DNA of 8,605 nucleotides from an uncultured Mitsuokella sp. (GCA_900770895.1 CAAGMF010000179.1:1-8605), one strand, 5' to 3'. Positions 1 to 6,788 are shown, numbered from the stretch's first letter. Notes: generated by a model not told the origin, from the letters alone. Made by a program: numbers and translations.

Positions 1-1804
1 ATGTCCCCGCCATCGCCACGAGCGCCCGCGTCGCCAGCGGCTCCCGCCGTCCGGTCTGATGGTTCGGTATGGCGGATACATGGGCACCGATGGCCTGCGG
101 CGGATAGACGAGGCTCGTACCGTACTGTATGGCCAGCCGCTCCACGGCATCGCTGTCATCGCTGGCCCACGTCTGCGGCATATAGTAGAGCATGCCGGGA
201 TCGAACCTGCCGCCGCCTCCCGAGCAGCTCTCGAACAGCACCGTCGGGAACTGCTCCCGCAGCTCCTCCATGATGCGGTAAAGCCCGAGCATATAGCGGT
301 GGCCCGTCTCCTTCTGCCGCCGGGCGGGCAGGGCCCGCGAATAGACCTCGGTCATATGGCGGTTCATATCCCATTTCACATAGCTGACCTTTACCCGCCT
401 GATGACATCCGCCACGGCTGCTATCACGTAGTCCTGCACCTCGCGGCGGGAGAGGTCGAGCACGTACTGGCTGCGCCCTGTCGTCATGGGACGCTCCGGC
501 ACCGCCATCGCCCAGTCGCTATGGGCCCGATAGAGCTCGCTGTCCTCCGAGACCATCTCCGGTTCGAACCACAGCCCGAAGCGGACGCCTCTGTCCCGGG
601 CATGCTGCGCGATCCCCTCCAGACCCTCGGGCAGTTTCTGCGGATCCTCGGTCCAGTCGCCGAGCGACGAGCGGTCATCATTGCGATGGCCGAACCAGCC
701 ATCATCGAGCACCATGAGCTCGATGCCCAGCTCGGCCGCCTTGTCGATGAGCCGGCAGAGCTTCGCCGCATCGAAATCGAAATACGTGGCCTCCCAGTTG
801 TTGACGAGTATGGGGCGCTCCTGGTCGCGCCAGCAGCCCCGCATAAGATGCTGCCGATACAGCGCATGGAATCCGCGCGACATCGCGCCGAGTCCGCCGG
901 CCGTATACAGCAGCACGGCCTCCGGCGTCGTGAAGCTCTCCCCCGGCCTGAGCTCCCAGCTGAAATCAAAGGGATTCAGCCCTATGGCCAGCCGCGTGAC
1001 ATCGAACTGGTCCATATCCGCGAAAGCGGTAAAGCTGCCGCTGTATACGAAACTCAGCGCATAAACATCCCCATGAGCCTCATCCGTCCCCGGCGCCACG
1101 AGCGCGAGGAAAGGATTCTCCTGAGGGCTGCTCGCCCCGCGCCGCGACTCCACGACATAGCGCTGATGTCTGAGCGGGCAGCGCTCGACCTGACGCTCAC
1201 GCGCCCAGGCTCCGGGCAGCCAGAACAGCTCGTAGCCCTGCAGGCCGCCGATATCGATGCAGGCGCTGAGCGCCCGCTCCAGCGTCACGGCACGGAGGCC
1301 CCGGTTCGTGAACCGCACGCTGCGCATGATGGCATCGCTGTCAGCGAGCACGGCATAGCTCAGCACGACCTCCAGCCCCGTCACCGCATCGCGCAGCGTG
1401 ATCTCCAGCGTCTCGGCCGCCGTCTGGTCCGCATAGACCGCCGGCAGTCCCGGCAGCTTCTTCTTCTCCGGCACGATATCATAGCCCGCGAACCGCAGAT
1501 CGATGACGCGCGAGCCATCCTCCTGCGCCACCCGCACGGCCGGCTCCCGCATATCCGAATTGCCATAGGCCGGATATTCCTGCGCCAATGTATCGAGCGA
1601 GAACCGGCGGTCGGACGGAGTATCGGCCGGATTCGGCGCGAATGACCGGTCCATCATCGGCATCGCCGCCGCCCCATGCCAGTGCTCCAGCCGCGCACCC
1701 CAGTACAGATGGCGCAGCCAGCCGCCCGGCACGATATCCATGATGTAGCTCGTATGCGGCGTACGGATATGGAACAGCCGGGCATCGCTATCAAATGTAA
1801 TCAT
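1..1804 (-). CDS. Alpha-galactosidase, glycoside hydrolase family 36 (3' end cut by window edge)
   Basis: Hydrolyses terminal alpha-1,6-galactosyl residues (melibiose, raffinose, stachyose) with retention. No signal peptide is visible, so it should act in the cytoplasm. Reading leftward from the ATG at 1804-1802 gives 601 open codons that run off the window; GH36 enzymes of this type are about 730 residues, so roughly the last 130 (C-terminal beta domain) lie outside. The N-terminal beta domain comes first, then the (beta/alpha)8 barrel with NNWEATYFDF (W337), LDDGWFG (D367, D368), FGLWFEPEM, KWDMNR with the nucleophile Asp479, CSGGGGRFD (C527) and WASDDSD with the acid/base Asp549. All expected catalytic residues are present. 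The start is supported by AAGGAG at 1814-1819, nine bases upstream, and by a family-like N-terminus (MITFDSDARLFHI). It is the last visible gene of the importer operon, 32 bases after the permease. The exact alpha-galactoside cannot be read from the sequence. Confidence 0.95.
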   Translation of the reverse strand, partial: MITFDSDARLFHIRTPHTSYIMDIVPGGWLRHLYWGARLEHWHGAAAMPMMDRSFAPNPADTPSDRRFSLDTLAQEYPAYGNSDMREPAVRVAQEDGSRVIDLRFAGYDIVPEKKKLPGLPAVYADQTAAETLEITLRDAVTGLEVVLSYAVLADSDAIMRSVRFTNRGLRAVTLERALSACIDIGGLQGYELFWLPGAWARERQVERCPLRHQRYVVESRRGASSPQENPFLALVAPGTDEAHGDVYALSFVYSGSFTAFADMDQFDVTRLAIGLNPFDFSWELRPGESFTTPEAVLLYTAGGLGAMSRGFHALYRQHLMRGCWRDQERPILVNNWEATYFDFDAAKLCRLIDKAAELGIELMVLDDGWFGHRNDDRSSLGDWTEDPQKLPEGLEGIAQHARDRGVRFGLWFEPEMVSEDSELYRAHSDWAMAVPERPMTTGRSQYVLDLSRREVQDYVIAAVADVIRRVKVSYVKWDMNRHMTEVYSRALPARRQKETGHRYMLGLYRIMEELREQFPTVLFESCSGGGGRFDPGMLYYMPQTWASDDSDAVERLAIQYGTSLVYPPQAIGAHVSAIPNHQTGRREPLATRALVAMAGT

Positions 1805-1836
1805 AAAATGTAACTCCTTCTGATGCAGCTGCCGGC

Positions 1837-2652
1837 TCACGACTTCGAGCCGGTACCAGCCACTCCCTGGATGAACTGCTTCTGGAAAATGATGAACAGT
1901 ACGACCATCGGCCATATCGCTATGACCGAGCCAGCCATCAGCTGCGGGAAATTCGTCGAATACTGCCCCTGCAGGCTGGCCAGTCCCGAGGCCAGCGGCA
2001 TCTCATCGAGCGACGTGTTCACGATGAGCGGCCACATGAGATCCTTCCAGGCAAACAGGGCCGTGAATATACCGAGCGCCACGAGCCCGGAGCGTGCCAG
2101 CGGCAGCATGACTTTCCAGAATATCTGCCAGCGGCTGCAGCCATCGAGTATGGCCGCCTCCTCGAGCTCCTTCGGTATGCCCAGGAAGAACTGCCGCAGC
2201 AGGAATGTGCCGAACGCACTGACGAGGCCGGGCATGACAAGCGCGAACAGCGTATCGACCTGTCCGAGCTTGGCCACGAGCTCATACTGCGGAATCAGGA
2301 AGAGCTGTCCCGGGATCATCATCGTCACGAGCACGAGCCCGAACAGCACATCCCGTCCCGGGAACTCGAGCCGGGCAAAGGCATAAGCGGCCACGGCGCT
2401 GAAGAACACCGAGCCGATGATGCGGAAGAATATCATGCCGAACGTGTTCACATAGAAGGCGGCGAACGGCAGGCTGTTCCATACATCGCTGTAGTTGGTC
2501 CAGACGAATGTCTGCGGCCACAGCGTCGGCGGGACCTGCGTCGATTCGACCAGTGTCTTCAGCGACGTCACGAGCATCCAGTAGAAAGGCACGAGCATCG
2601 TCACCGCGCCCAGGATCAGGACGATATGTATCAACCAATGTTTGCGTTCCAT
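1837..2652 (-). CDS. Carbohydrate ABC transporter permease, MalG/MsmG type
   Basis: Inner-membrane permease subunit of a CUT1-family sugar importer, 271 residues, the usual length. It starts with a short cytoplasmic tail and a first membrane helix at about residues 6-28, followed by further hydrophobic segments near 68-94, 101-121, 133-153, 187-209 and 239-258. The EAA loop that docks on the ATPase is clear: EEAAILDG at 164-171, ending in the LP at 183-184. It pairs with the MalF-type permease encoded just upstream. The ATG at 2652 lies 13 bases after that gene's stop and is preceded by GAGGTG (2660-2665), which abuts the stop codon, so translation is probably coupled. The family is certain; alpha-galactoside specificity is inferred from the adjacent GH36 gene. 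MsmG/RafG-type is the closest functional label. Confidence 0.94.
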   Translation of the reverse strand: MERKHWLIHIVLILGAVTMLVPFYWMLVTSLKTLVESTQVPPTLWPQTFVWTNYSDVWNSLPFAAFYVNTFGMIFFRIIGSVFFSAVAAYAFARLEFPGRDVLFGLVLVTMMIPGQLFLIPQYELVAKLGQVDTLFALVMPGLVSAFGTFLLRQFFLGIPKELEEAAILDGCSRWQIFWKVMLPLARSGLVALGIFTALFAWKDLMWPLIVNTSLDEMPLASGLASLQGQYSTNFPQLMAGSVIAIWPMVVLFIIFQKQFIQGVAGTGSKS

Positions 2653-2665
2653 CAGGCTTCACCTC

Positions 2666-3559
2666 TCAGTCATTATAGTGTACCCATTTCTTCTGCAGTT
2701 TCATCTGGACCGCTGTGATCACCAGCGTGATCACCAGCAGCAGCATGACGATGGCCGCCCCATAGCTGCGGTCGCCCATCATGAAGGACTGCTTGTAGAA
2801 CAGGTACACGAGCGACTGCGTATACTCCATCGCCGTATTCATCGGCTCTATCATCATGAATATGAAATCAAAGACCTGCAGCCCGCCGATGATAGAGGTC
2901 ACGACGACGAAGAAAAGCGTCGGCGATATCATGGGCAGCGTGATCGAGAAAAACTGGCGTACGGGGCCAGCCCCATCGATCTCCGCCGCCTCGTAGTACG
3001 AGCGCGGTATCTCCTGCAACCCGGCCAGCAACAGGACCATATTGTAGCCGACCATGCTCCATATGCCGACGATGATGATTGCGAGCAGCGCGGTATGCGG
3101 GTCGGTCAGCCAGTGCACGGCCGGCAGCCCCACGGACTGCAGCAGGCTGTTGAACAGTCCGGCATCGGCATTGTAGAGCCAGCGCCAGACCATGGCGACA
3201 GCCGCCGGTGCCGAGACGACCGGCAGGAAATAAATCGTGCGGTATATGCTCCGGCCCCGGATATGCTGGTTCAGCAGCACCGCCACGACGAGCGAGAGGA
3301 ACACGCCGACTACGACCGACACGGCGGTATAGATGAGCGTGTTGACCAGCGCCTGCCAGACATCCGGGTCGTGTATCATGCGCACATAGTTGGCGAGACC
3401 GATGAAATGGGCATGGCCGAAGCCCGTACTCTGGGTGAAGCTCAGATAGCAGCTCTTCAGCAGCGGATATATATTCAGTATCAGCACGCCGATCACCGTC
3501 GGCGCCACCATGAGATATCCCCAGGCATAATCCTGTCTGCGGCGCGTCAATTTCAGCAT
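2666..3559 (-). CDS. Carbohydrate ABC transporter permease, MalF/MsmF type
   Basis: Partner inner-membrane permease of the CUT1 sugar importer, 297 residues, normal for the MsmF/UgpA branch (it lacks the large periplasmic loop of enterobacterial MalF). The N-terminus is basic (MLKLTRRRQD), followed by a first membrane helix at about 11-34 containing the family-typical MVAPTVIG. Further hydrophobic segments lie near 74-96, 108-128, 157-180, 211-234 and 266-286. The EAA loop is YYEAAEIDGAG at 188-198 with LP at 208-209. The start at 3559 lies 4 bases after the stop of the binding-protein gene. AAGGGA overlapping that gene's last codons can serve as ribosome binding site, giving tight coupling. 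The assignment to sugar import is firm; the exact sugar is inferred from neighbours. Confidence 0.94.
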   Translation of the reverse strand: MLKLTRRRQDYAWGYLMVAPTVIGVLILNIYPLLKSCYLSFTQSTGFGHAHFIGLANYVRMIHDPDVWQALVNTLIYTAVSVVVGVFLSLVVAVLLNQHIRGRSIYRTIYFLPVVSAPAAVAMVWRWLYNADAGLFNSLLQSVGLPAVHWLTDPHTALLAIIIVGIWSMVGYNMVLLLAGLQEIPRSYYEAAEIDGAGPVRQFFSITLPMISPTLFFVVVTSIIGGLQVFDFIFMMIEPMNTAMEYTQSLVYLFYKQSFMMGDRSYGAAIVMLLLVITLVITAVQMKLQKKWVHYND

Positions 3560-3563
3560 TTCC

Positions 3564-4838
3564 TCATTCCCTTTCCGTAGCCAGATAGTCGTCTACGCGG
3601 TCAGCCAGCTTCGCACAGGCCTGCGGCACCGTCATCGCGCCTGACCAGGCTTTTGACAGGATCTCGGTCTCGACGAGCATCCATTTCTCCCGCGTCGCCG
3701 AGTTCGGGAATATGACCGCATAGTCAAGGCCGTCCGTATATACCGAGGCATGGAACATATCATTGGCTGCGAGCCATTCCTGCTCCGTCCCCTTATAGGC
3801 GGGAATCACGGCCTGCGCCTGCAGTTCCATCGCCTTGCGGCTGCCGAGGAAAGCCAGGAACCGCCGCGCCTCGGCCGGATGCTTCGTCTGGGCGCTGGCC
3901 GCATTGCCGAGCCCGCTGTATATCGTAGCGCGCTTCCGGCCACGGGGCAGCGGAGCGATATCGCAGTTGGCCACCAGATAATCGTTCTTCTTGAAATCCG
4001 CCAGCATCCACGAGCCGAAGAAGGCCATCGCCGCCCGCCCGGACTGGAAATACTGCTCGCGGCTCATATCGGCGAACTGCTGTACCGTAGGCGACACGTG
4101 GTATTTCTGGCTCAGATCCACCGCGAACTGGATAGCCTCCTGCGTCGCCGGCTCGCGATAGCCCGACTTCGTCTTGTCCGCGTTCAATATCTCGCCGCCA
4201 TTCTGATAGACGAAGTCATAGTAGAGCGCCTGCTGGTCGGGCGGGGCGAGGAAACCATATATGCCATTGTCGGCATCGGTCAGCTGCTGAGCCACCTCGA
4301 CGAGCTTCGCCCAGTCCCAGGTCTCATCCGGATACGGGATGCCCTTCGCATCGAACAGCTTCTTGTTATACCAGAGCGCCACCGTATCATAGTCCTTGGG
4401 CACGGCATACTGATGACCATCATAAGTATAGAAATCGGACAATCCCTGCGGATAATTCGCCGGATCATAGTCATCGCCGAGCTGGCCGGTCAGGTCGAGC
4501 AGGATATCGTTCGACGCGTAGCGCACGAAGCTCTGCGGATGCATCCAGAATACATCCGGCATCGTCTCGCTCATGGCGCCGGCCTCGAGCTTCGTCCAAT
4601 ACTGGTTCCACGGGATAATCTGTATATCGACCTTTATATCGGGATTCTCCGCTTCGAATTCATCGACGATGGCCTGCATGGCCGGCTGCTGGTTCTTATC
4701 CCATATCGCATACGACAGCCGTACGCGGCCATCCTCCGTCATGCTCCGGTCCTGACCGCAGCCGCCCAGACAGATGATGCCGGTCATCACCAGCAGGGCC
4801 AGCAGCAGCCAGCGCCATATTCTTCCCGCCCTCTTCAT
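3564..4838 (-). CDS. Sugar-binding lipoprotein of ABC importer (SBP family 1, MsmE-like)
   Basis: Captures the sugar outside the cytoplasmic membrane and delivers it to the two permeases encoded next. It has 424 residues, typical of the family. A positively charged start (MKRAGRIWRW) and a hydrophobic core lead to the lipobox LGGC, with lipidation expected on Cys27. The mature part shows family-1 hallmarks: DEFEAENPDIKV near 59-70, MPDVFWM at 93-99, TVALWYNKKLF at 152-162, and GSWM at 275-278 in the C-terminal lobe. Aromatic residues are frequent, as expected for stacking on sugar rings. It is the first gene of the minus-strand operon, behind the promoter at 4888-4916. The ribosome binding site is GAGGT about ten bases upstream of the ATG. 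Gly follows the lipidated Cys; sorting rules in Negativicutes are not something I can read from this. Raffinose/melibiose-type ligands are inferred from the GH36 gene. Confidence 0.93.
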   Translation of the reverse strand: MKRAGRIWRWLLLALLVMTGIICLGGCGQDRSMTEDGRVRLSYAIWDKNQQPAMQAIVDEFEAENPDIKVDIQIIPWNQYWTKLEAGAMSETMPDVFWMHPQSFVRYASNDILLDLTGQLGDDYDPANYPQGLSDFYTYDGHQYAVPKDYDTVALWYNKKLFDAKGIPYPDETWDWAKLVEVAQQLTDADNGIYGFLAPPDQQALYYDFVYQNGGEILNADKTKSGYREPATQEAIQFAVDLSQKYHVSPTVQQFADMSREQYFQSGRAAMAFFGSWMLADFKKNDYLVANCDIAPLPRGRKRATIYSGLGNAASAQTKHPAEARRFLAFLGSRKAMELQAQAVIPAYKGTEQEWLAANDMFHASVYTDGLDYAVIFPNSATREKWMLVETEILSKAWSGAMTVPQACAKLADRVDDYLATERE

Positions 4839-4887
4839 GATTGATCAGACCTCGCTCTCGTTCTTTGAATGAACTATCTTGATGTTT

Positions 4888-4916
4888 ATTCTACATATTT
4901 TACTAAACTTAGTCAA
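4888..4916 (-). promoter_or_regulatory. Promoter of the alpha-galactoside import operon
   Basis: On the minus strand there is TTGACT (4916-4911), a 17-base spacer, then TAGAAT (4893-4888), with TG directly before the -10 box. This matches the sigma-70/sigma-A consensus well. The expected transcript start is near 4881, giving a leader of about 40 bases before the ATG at 4838. An imperfect operator-like element fills the spacer and overlaps the -35 box, suggesting repression by promoter occlusion. Confidence 0.75.
4894..4913. promoter_or_regulatory. Operator-like element inside the importer promoter (copy A)
   Basis: CATATTTTACTAAACTTAGT. It contains the 12-mer TATTTTACTAAA (4896-4907) that recurs at the porin promoter, and a small palindrome ACTAA-AC-TTAGT (4902-4913). 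Its position, between the -10 and -35 boxes and touching the -35, is where a repressor would block RNA polymerase. The regulator is unknown; TTAGT/ACTAA dyads are reminiscent of ROK/XylR-type operators, but this is only a resemblance. Confidence 0.55.
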
Positions 4917-5012
4917 TAGTTTTCTAGTGTTTTTTAGATATTTTTCGCGAACATTAGTCCAACTGCCTCTTATTTTCTTGTATTTGCAGCCTTTTTGGCG
5001 CTCTTATTTCAT

Positions 5013-5059
5013 TATTTTACTAAAAATATCTTTATATCGCCATTATTTTTAGTAAAATA
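5013..5059. repeat. Perfect 16-bp inverted repeat upstream of the porin promoter (copies B and C)
   Basis: The left arm TATTTTACTAAAAATA (5013-5028) and right arm TATTTTTAGTAAAATA (5044-5059) are exact reverse complements, separated by 15 bases. Equivalent points in the arms are 31 bp apart, close to three helical turns, so a bound protein pair would face the same side of the DNA. The arms share the 12-mer TATTTTACTAAA with copy A. The right arm ends two bases before the -35 box of the porin promoter, a position suited to an activator or a repressor. The AT-only arms and lack of a following T-tract after a GC stem argue against a terminator. Confidence 0.65.
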
Positions 5060-5061
5060 TA

Positions 5062-5090
5062 TTGACATATTAACTAAACAATACTATCAT
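5062..5090 (+). promoter_or_regulatory. Promoter of the SLH-porin operon
   Basis: TTGACA (5062-5067), a 17-base spacer, and TATCAT (5085-5090) form a near-consensus sigma-70/sigma-A promoter. The expected transcript start is near 5097, giving a leader of about 74 bases before the porin ATG at 5171. The inverted repeat 5013-5059 abuts the -35 box, and a fourth ACTAAAC element lies within the spacer. Confidence 0.75.
5066..5079. promoter_or_regulatory. Operator-like element inside the porin promoter (copy D)
   Basis: CATATTAACTAAAC matches copy A (CATATTTTACTAAAC) apart from the two Ts being replaced by a single A between CATATT and ACTAAAC. As in the importer promoter, it begins at the -35 end of one promoter and lies in the -10/-35 spacer. 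The same element in both spacers supports joint control of the two operons; the function is inferred from position only. Confidence 0.45.
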
Positions 5091-5153
5091 AAAAAGCGTC
5101 AAATCAAATAAAATATCGAATAAACAATTGAGACGAGAAGGAGATTCAGAAGT

Positions 5154-5174
5154 ATGGGGAGGAGAATCCTATGA
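5154..5174 (+). CDS. Possible 6-codon leader peptide overlapping the porin start
   Basis: ATG at 5154 opens a frame encoding MGRRIL and ends in a TGA (5172-5174) that overlaps the porin start codon as ATGA. It has its own Shine-Dalgarno-like AAGGAG (5138-5143), ten bases upstream. The arrangement would allow a terminating ribosome to reinitiate on the porin gene. It could equally be chance, because its second to fourth codons coincide with the porin's own ribosome binding site. Confidence 0.25.
   Translation: MGRRIL
5158..5164 (+). promoter_or_regulatory. Ribosome binding site of the first SLH porin
   Basis: GGAGGAG lies six bases before the ATG at 5171, a strong Shine-Dalgarno match that fixes this start. 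It is unusual in lying inside the possible MGRRIL leader frame. Confidence 0.8.
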
Positions 5175-6769
5175 AAACACAGCAACTAATGGCCATGCTG
5201 GGTGCCGGAGCTGTCATCTGGAGCACCTGTGGCGCAGCCAGTGCGGCCAGCGGTCAGGAGATGTTCGCTGATGTACCACAGGGACATTGGGCGTATGGAG
5301 CCGTCGCCCAGCTGAAGGCTGACGGACTGCTGAGCGGCATGGGCGTGCAGAAGTTCGATGGCGAGCGCATCGTCACGCGCTATCAGATGGCCAAGCTCGT
5401 CGCCAGTGCCATGGCCCATGAGGCGAAAGCCGCACCGGACGACCAAGCGTTGATCAGACAGCTGGAGCACGAGTTCCGCGATGAGCTGGCCGAGCTGAAC
5501 TCGCTGAAGCAGCGCGTCAGCGACCTCGAGCAGCATCAGAAAAAAGTAAATGACAACATCGTCATCCACGGCAGCCTGCAGCAGAAATTCATGGTCAACT
5601 ACACCAGTGCGGCCAAGCGGCATGGCGGCAACTGGTGGGAAAAAGAGATCGACATAAAGCCCCAGGCCAGACTGACCGGCCTCGCCGGCGACTGGACATT
5701 TTATACCGGCTTCGTCACGAAACTCGGCTCGAATGCGAAAGTCGGCCTCAACGATGGCGAAATCATTGGCGGCGACTGGAATGGTGGCCACGACCGTCGC
5801 GACGTCATGCGTCTCGATGAATATCACCTCGATGGGCAGCTGCCGCATACCGGCCTCTACGCCAAAATCGGCGATTTCTGTCCCTGGGTGCAGACCGGCT
5901 ATGTCATGGCGGCGAACATCCAGGGACTCGAGCTCGACCACTGGGGCAAGAACTATGCCGTCCATGGCTTTGCCGGCGTCCTCGACTGCGGCGATGGCGA
6001 CCTCGGCAATCCGATCAAGGCGAACTGGGTACAGCACGCCGACGGCTCCTATACCGTGGACGCTGAGCCGTCCAATGTCTGGAGCGACAACATCCGCGCC
6101 CACGGCAACTACCGCGTTGTGCGCGACAGCTCGGGCGTGACGCACCTGTCCCGCGACGGGAAGAATCCCCTGTCAACGGCCGAGGAAGCCGACCTGTACG
6201 CCAACGGCGGCCTGGGCGGTGACAACGCCTACAGCAATCTCGACGGCACCATCGACAAATCGCGCCGCGTCACGAAGAAAGCCTACGGCCTGGTCGTCGA
6301 CCGCACCTTCAACAAGCGCGTATCCGGCTCACTCGGAGCCTACCGCTACGAATCAGCCGCCTACCATCGCGAGCCGCTCTACATCGGTGCCATCACGGCA
6401 AACTACCGGCTCCTGCGCAACGTGCAGGCTCAGGCCGTATACGCCCAGGGCAACCAGCACGGCCCGAACAGCCATGCGCGCGGCGGCACCTTCGATATAT
6501 TCTACCGCGGCAATCCCGGCATATCTCCGGAGCGCCGTCATCTGTTCGGTGCCTATATCGGCTACCATCACCTCGCACCGGATACGTATATAAAGACAAC
6601 CTGGAGCGATGAAATCGATCGCGGCGTCGCCGGCCTCGCCATGGGCTGCTTCTATAATATCCTGCCCAATGTCCAGCTCACGCTGAAATACGGCAATGGT
6701 CATTCGCTGACCGCGAAAAAGAATACCTTCCGCGAAAAGTTTTACAGCTGCCTGAGCTTCGGCTTCTGA
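5171..6769 (+). CDS. OmpM-like SLH-domain outer-membrane porin (first paralogue)
   Basis: Predicted outer-membrane beta-barrel channel that also tethers the outer membrane to peptidoglycan, 532 residues. A Sec signal peptide covers about 1-25 (cleavage near ASA-A). One SLH domain follows (about 32-80, with FADVPQGHWAY at 32-42 and TRYQMAKL at 69-76), then a predicted coiled coil (about 92-127), then an aromatic/glycine-rich barrel from about 130 ending in a terminal Phe, as outer-membrane barrels do. In Negativicutes such SLH domains are known to bind cadaverine-modified peptidoglycan (Mep45, OmpM). The usual GYxDGxF turn of the SLH domain is replaced by GMGVQKFDG. The mature protein has four cysteines (237, 273, 493, 527), rare for a porin and absent from the paralogue downstream. 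DWNGGHDRR at 202-210 is shared with the paralogue. It is transcribed divergently from the alpha-galactoside importer, so a substrate-specific porin role is plausible but inferred. Confidence 0.9.
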   Translation: MKTQQLMAMLGAGAVIWSTCGAASAASGQEMFADVPQGHWAYGAVAQLKADGLLSGMGVQKFDGERIVTRYQMAKLVASAMAHEAKAAPDDQALIRQLEHEFRDELAELNSLKQRVSDLEQHQKKVNDNIVIHGSLQQKFMVNYTSAAKRHGGNWWEKEIDIKPQARLTGLAGDWTFYTGFVTKLGSNAKVGLNDGEIIGGDWNGGHDRRDVMRLDEYHLDGQLPHTGLYAKIGDFCPWVQTGYVMAANIQGLELDHWGKNYAVHGFAGVLDCGDGDLGNPIKANWVQHADGSYTVDAEPSNVWSDNIRAHGNYRVVRDSSGVTHLSRDGKNPLSTAEEADLYANGGLGGDNAYSNLDGTIDKSRRVTKKAYGLVVDRTFNKRVSGSLGAYRYESAAYHREPLYIGAITANYRLLRNVQAQAVYAQGNQHGPNSHARGGTFDIFYRGNPGISPERRHLFGAYIGYHHLAPDTYIKTTWSDEIDRGVAGLAMGCFYNILPNVQLTLKYGNGHSLTAKKNTFREKFYSCLSFGF

Positions 6770-6788
6770 ACCAGCCCGTCTGCAGAAT

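Larger units (their letters stand above)
4839..5170. promoter_or_regulatory. AT-rich divergent regulatory region
   Basis: These 332 bases separate the importer operon (leftward) from the SLH-porin operon (rightward). They are far richer in A and T than the flanking genes. They hold two opposite sigma-70-like promoters, four copies of a TATTTTACTAAA-type element, an 8-bp palindrome TTCGCGAA at 4944-4951, and a possible 6-codon leader ORF before the porin gene. I found no tRNA, no stable GC-rich hairpin, no obvious terminator and no convincing cre site. Confidence 0.85.

Noticed and set aside
59..1645. Long plus-strand open frame (528 codons) across the alpha-galactosidase gene
   Set aside because: It lies antisense to a GH36 frame with all catalytic motifs. 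Its product is a low-complexity mix of Arg, His, Leu and Ala, as expected from the complement of GC-rich codons, and no family is recognisable.
2642..3580. Plus-strand open frame of 312 codons opposite the MalF-type permease
   Set aside because: His/Arg/Asp-rich composition typical of an antisense shadow. The minus strand encodes a clear permease.
3750..4844. Plus-strand open frame of 364 codons opposite the sugar-binding lipoprotein
   Set aside because: Antisense shadow of a well-supported gene; no signal peptide, motif or convincing ribosome site.
4944..4951. TTCGCGAA palindrome as a catabolite-response (cre) site
   Set aside because: Surrounding bases do not match the cre consensus; an 8-bp palindrome alone is weak evidence.
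5013..5059. Inverted repeat as a bidirectional transcription terminator
   Set aside because: Arms are almost entirely A/T, so an RNA stem would be weak, and the repeat lies between divergent promoters rather than between convergent gene ends.
5219..5245. Cys20 in the first porin's signal peptide as a lipoprotein site
   Set aside because: The residues before it (WST) do not fit a lipobox, and a normal signal peptidase I site (ASA-A) follows five residues later.
5186..6145. Minus-strand open frame of 319 codons opposite the first porin, and a similar one at 6981-7820
   Set aside because: Both are antisense to SLH porins with clear motifs, and their products look like complements of biased codons.
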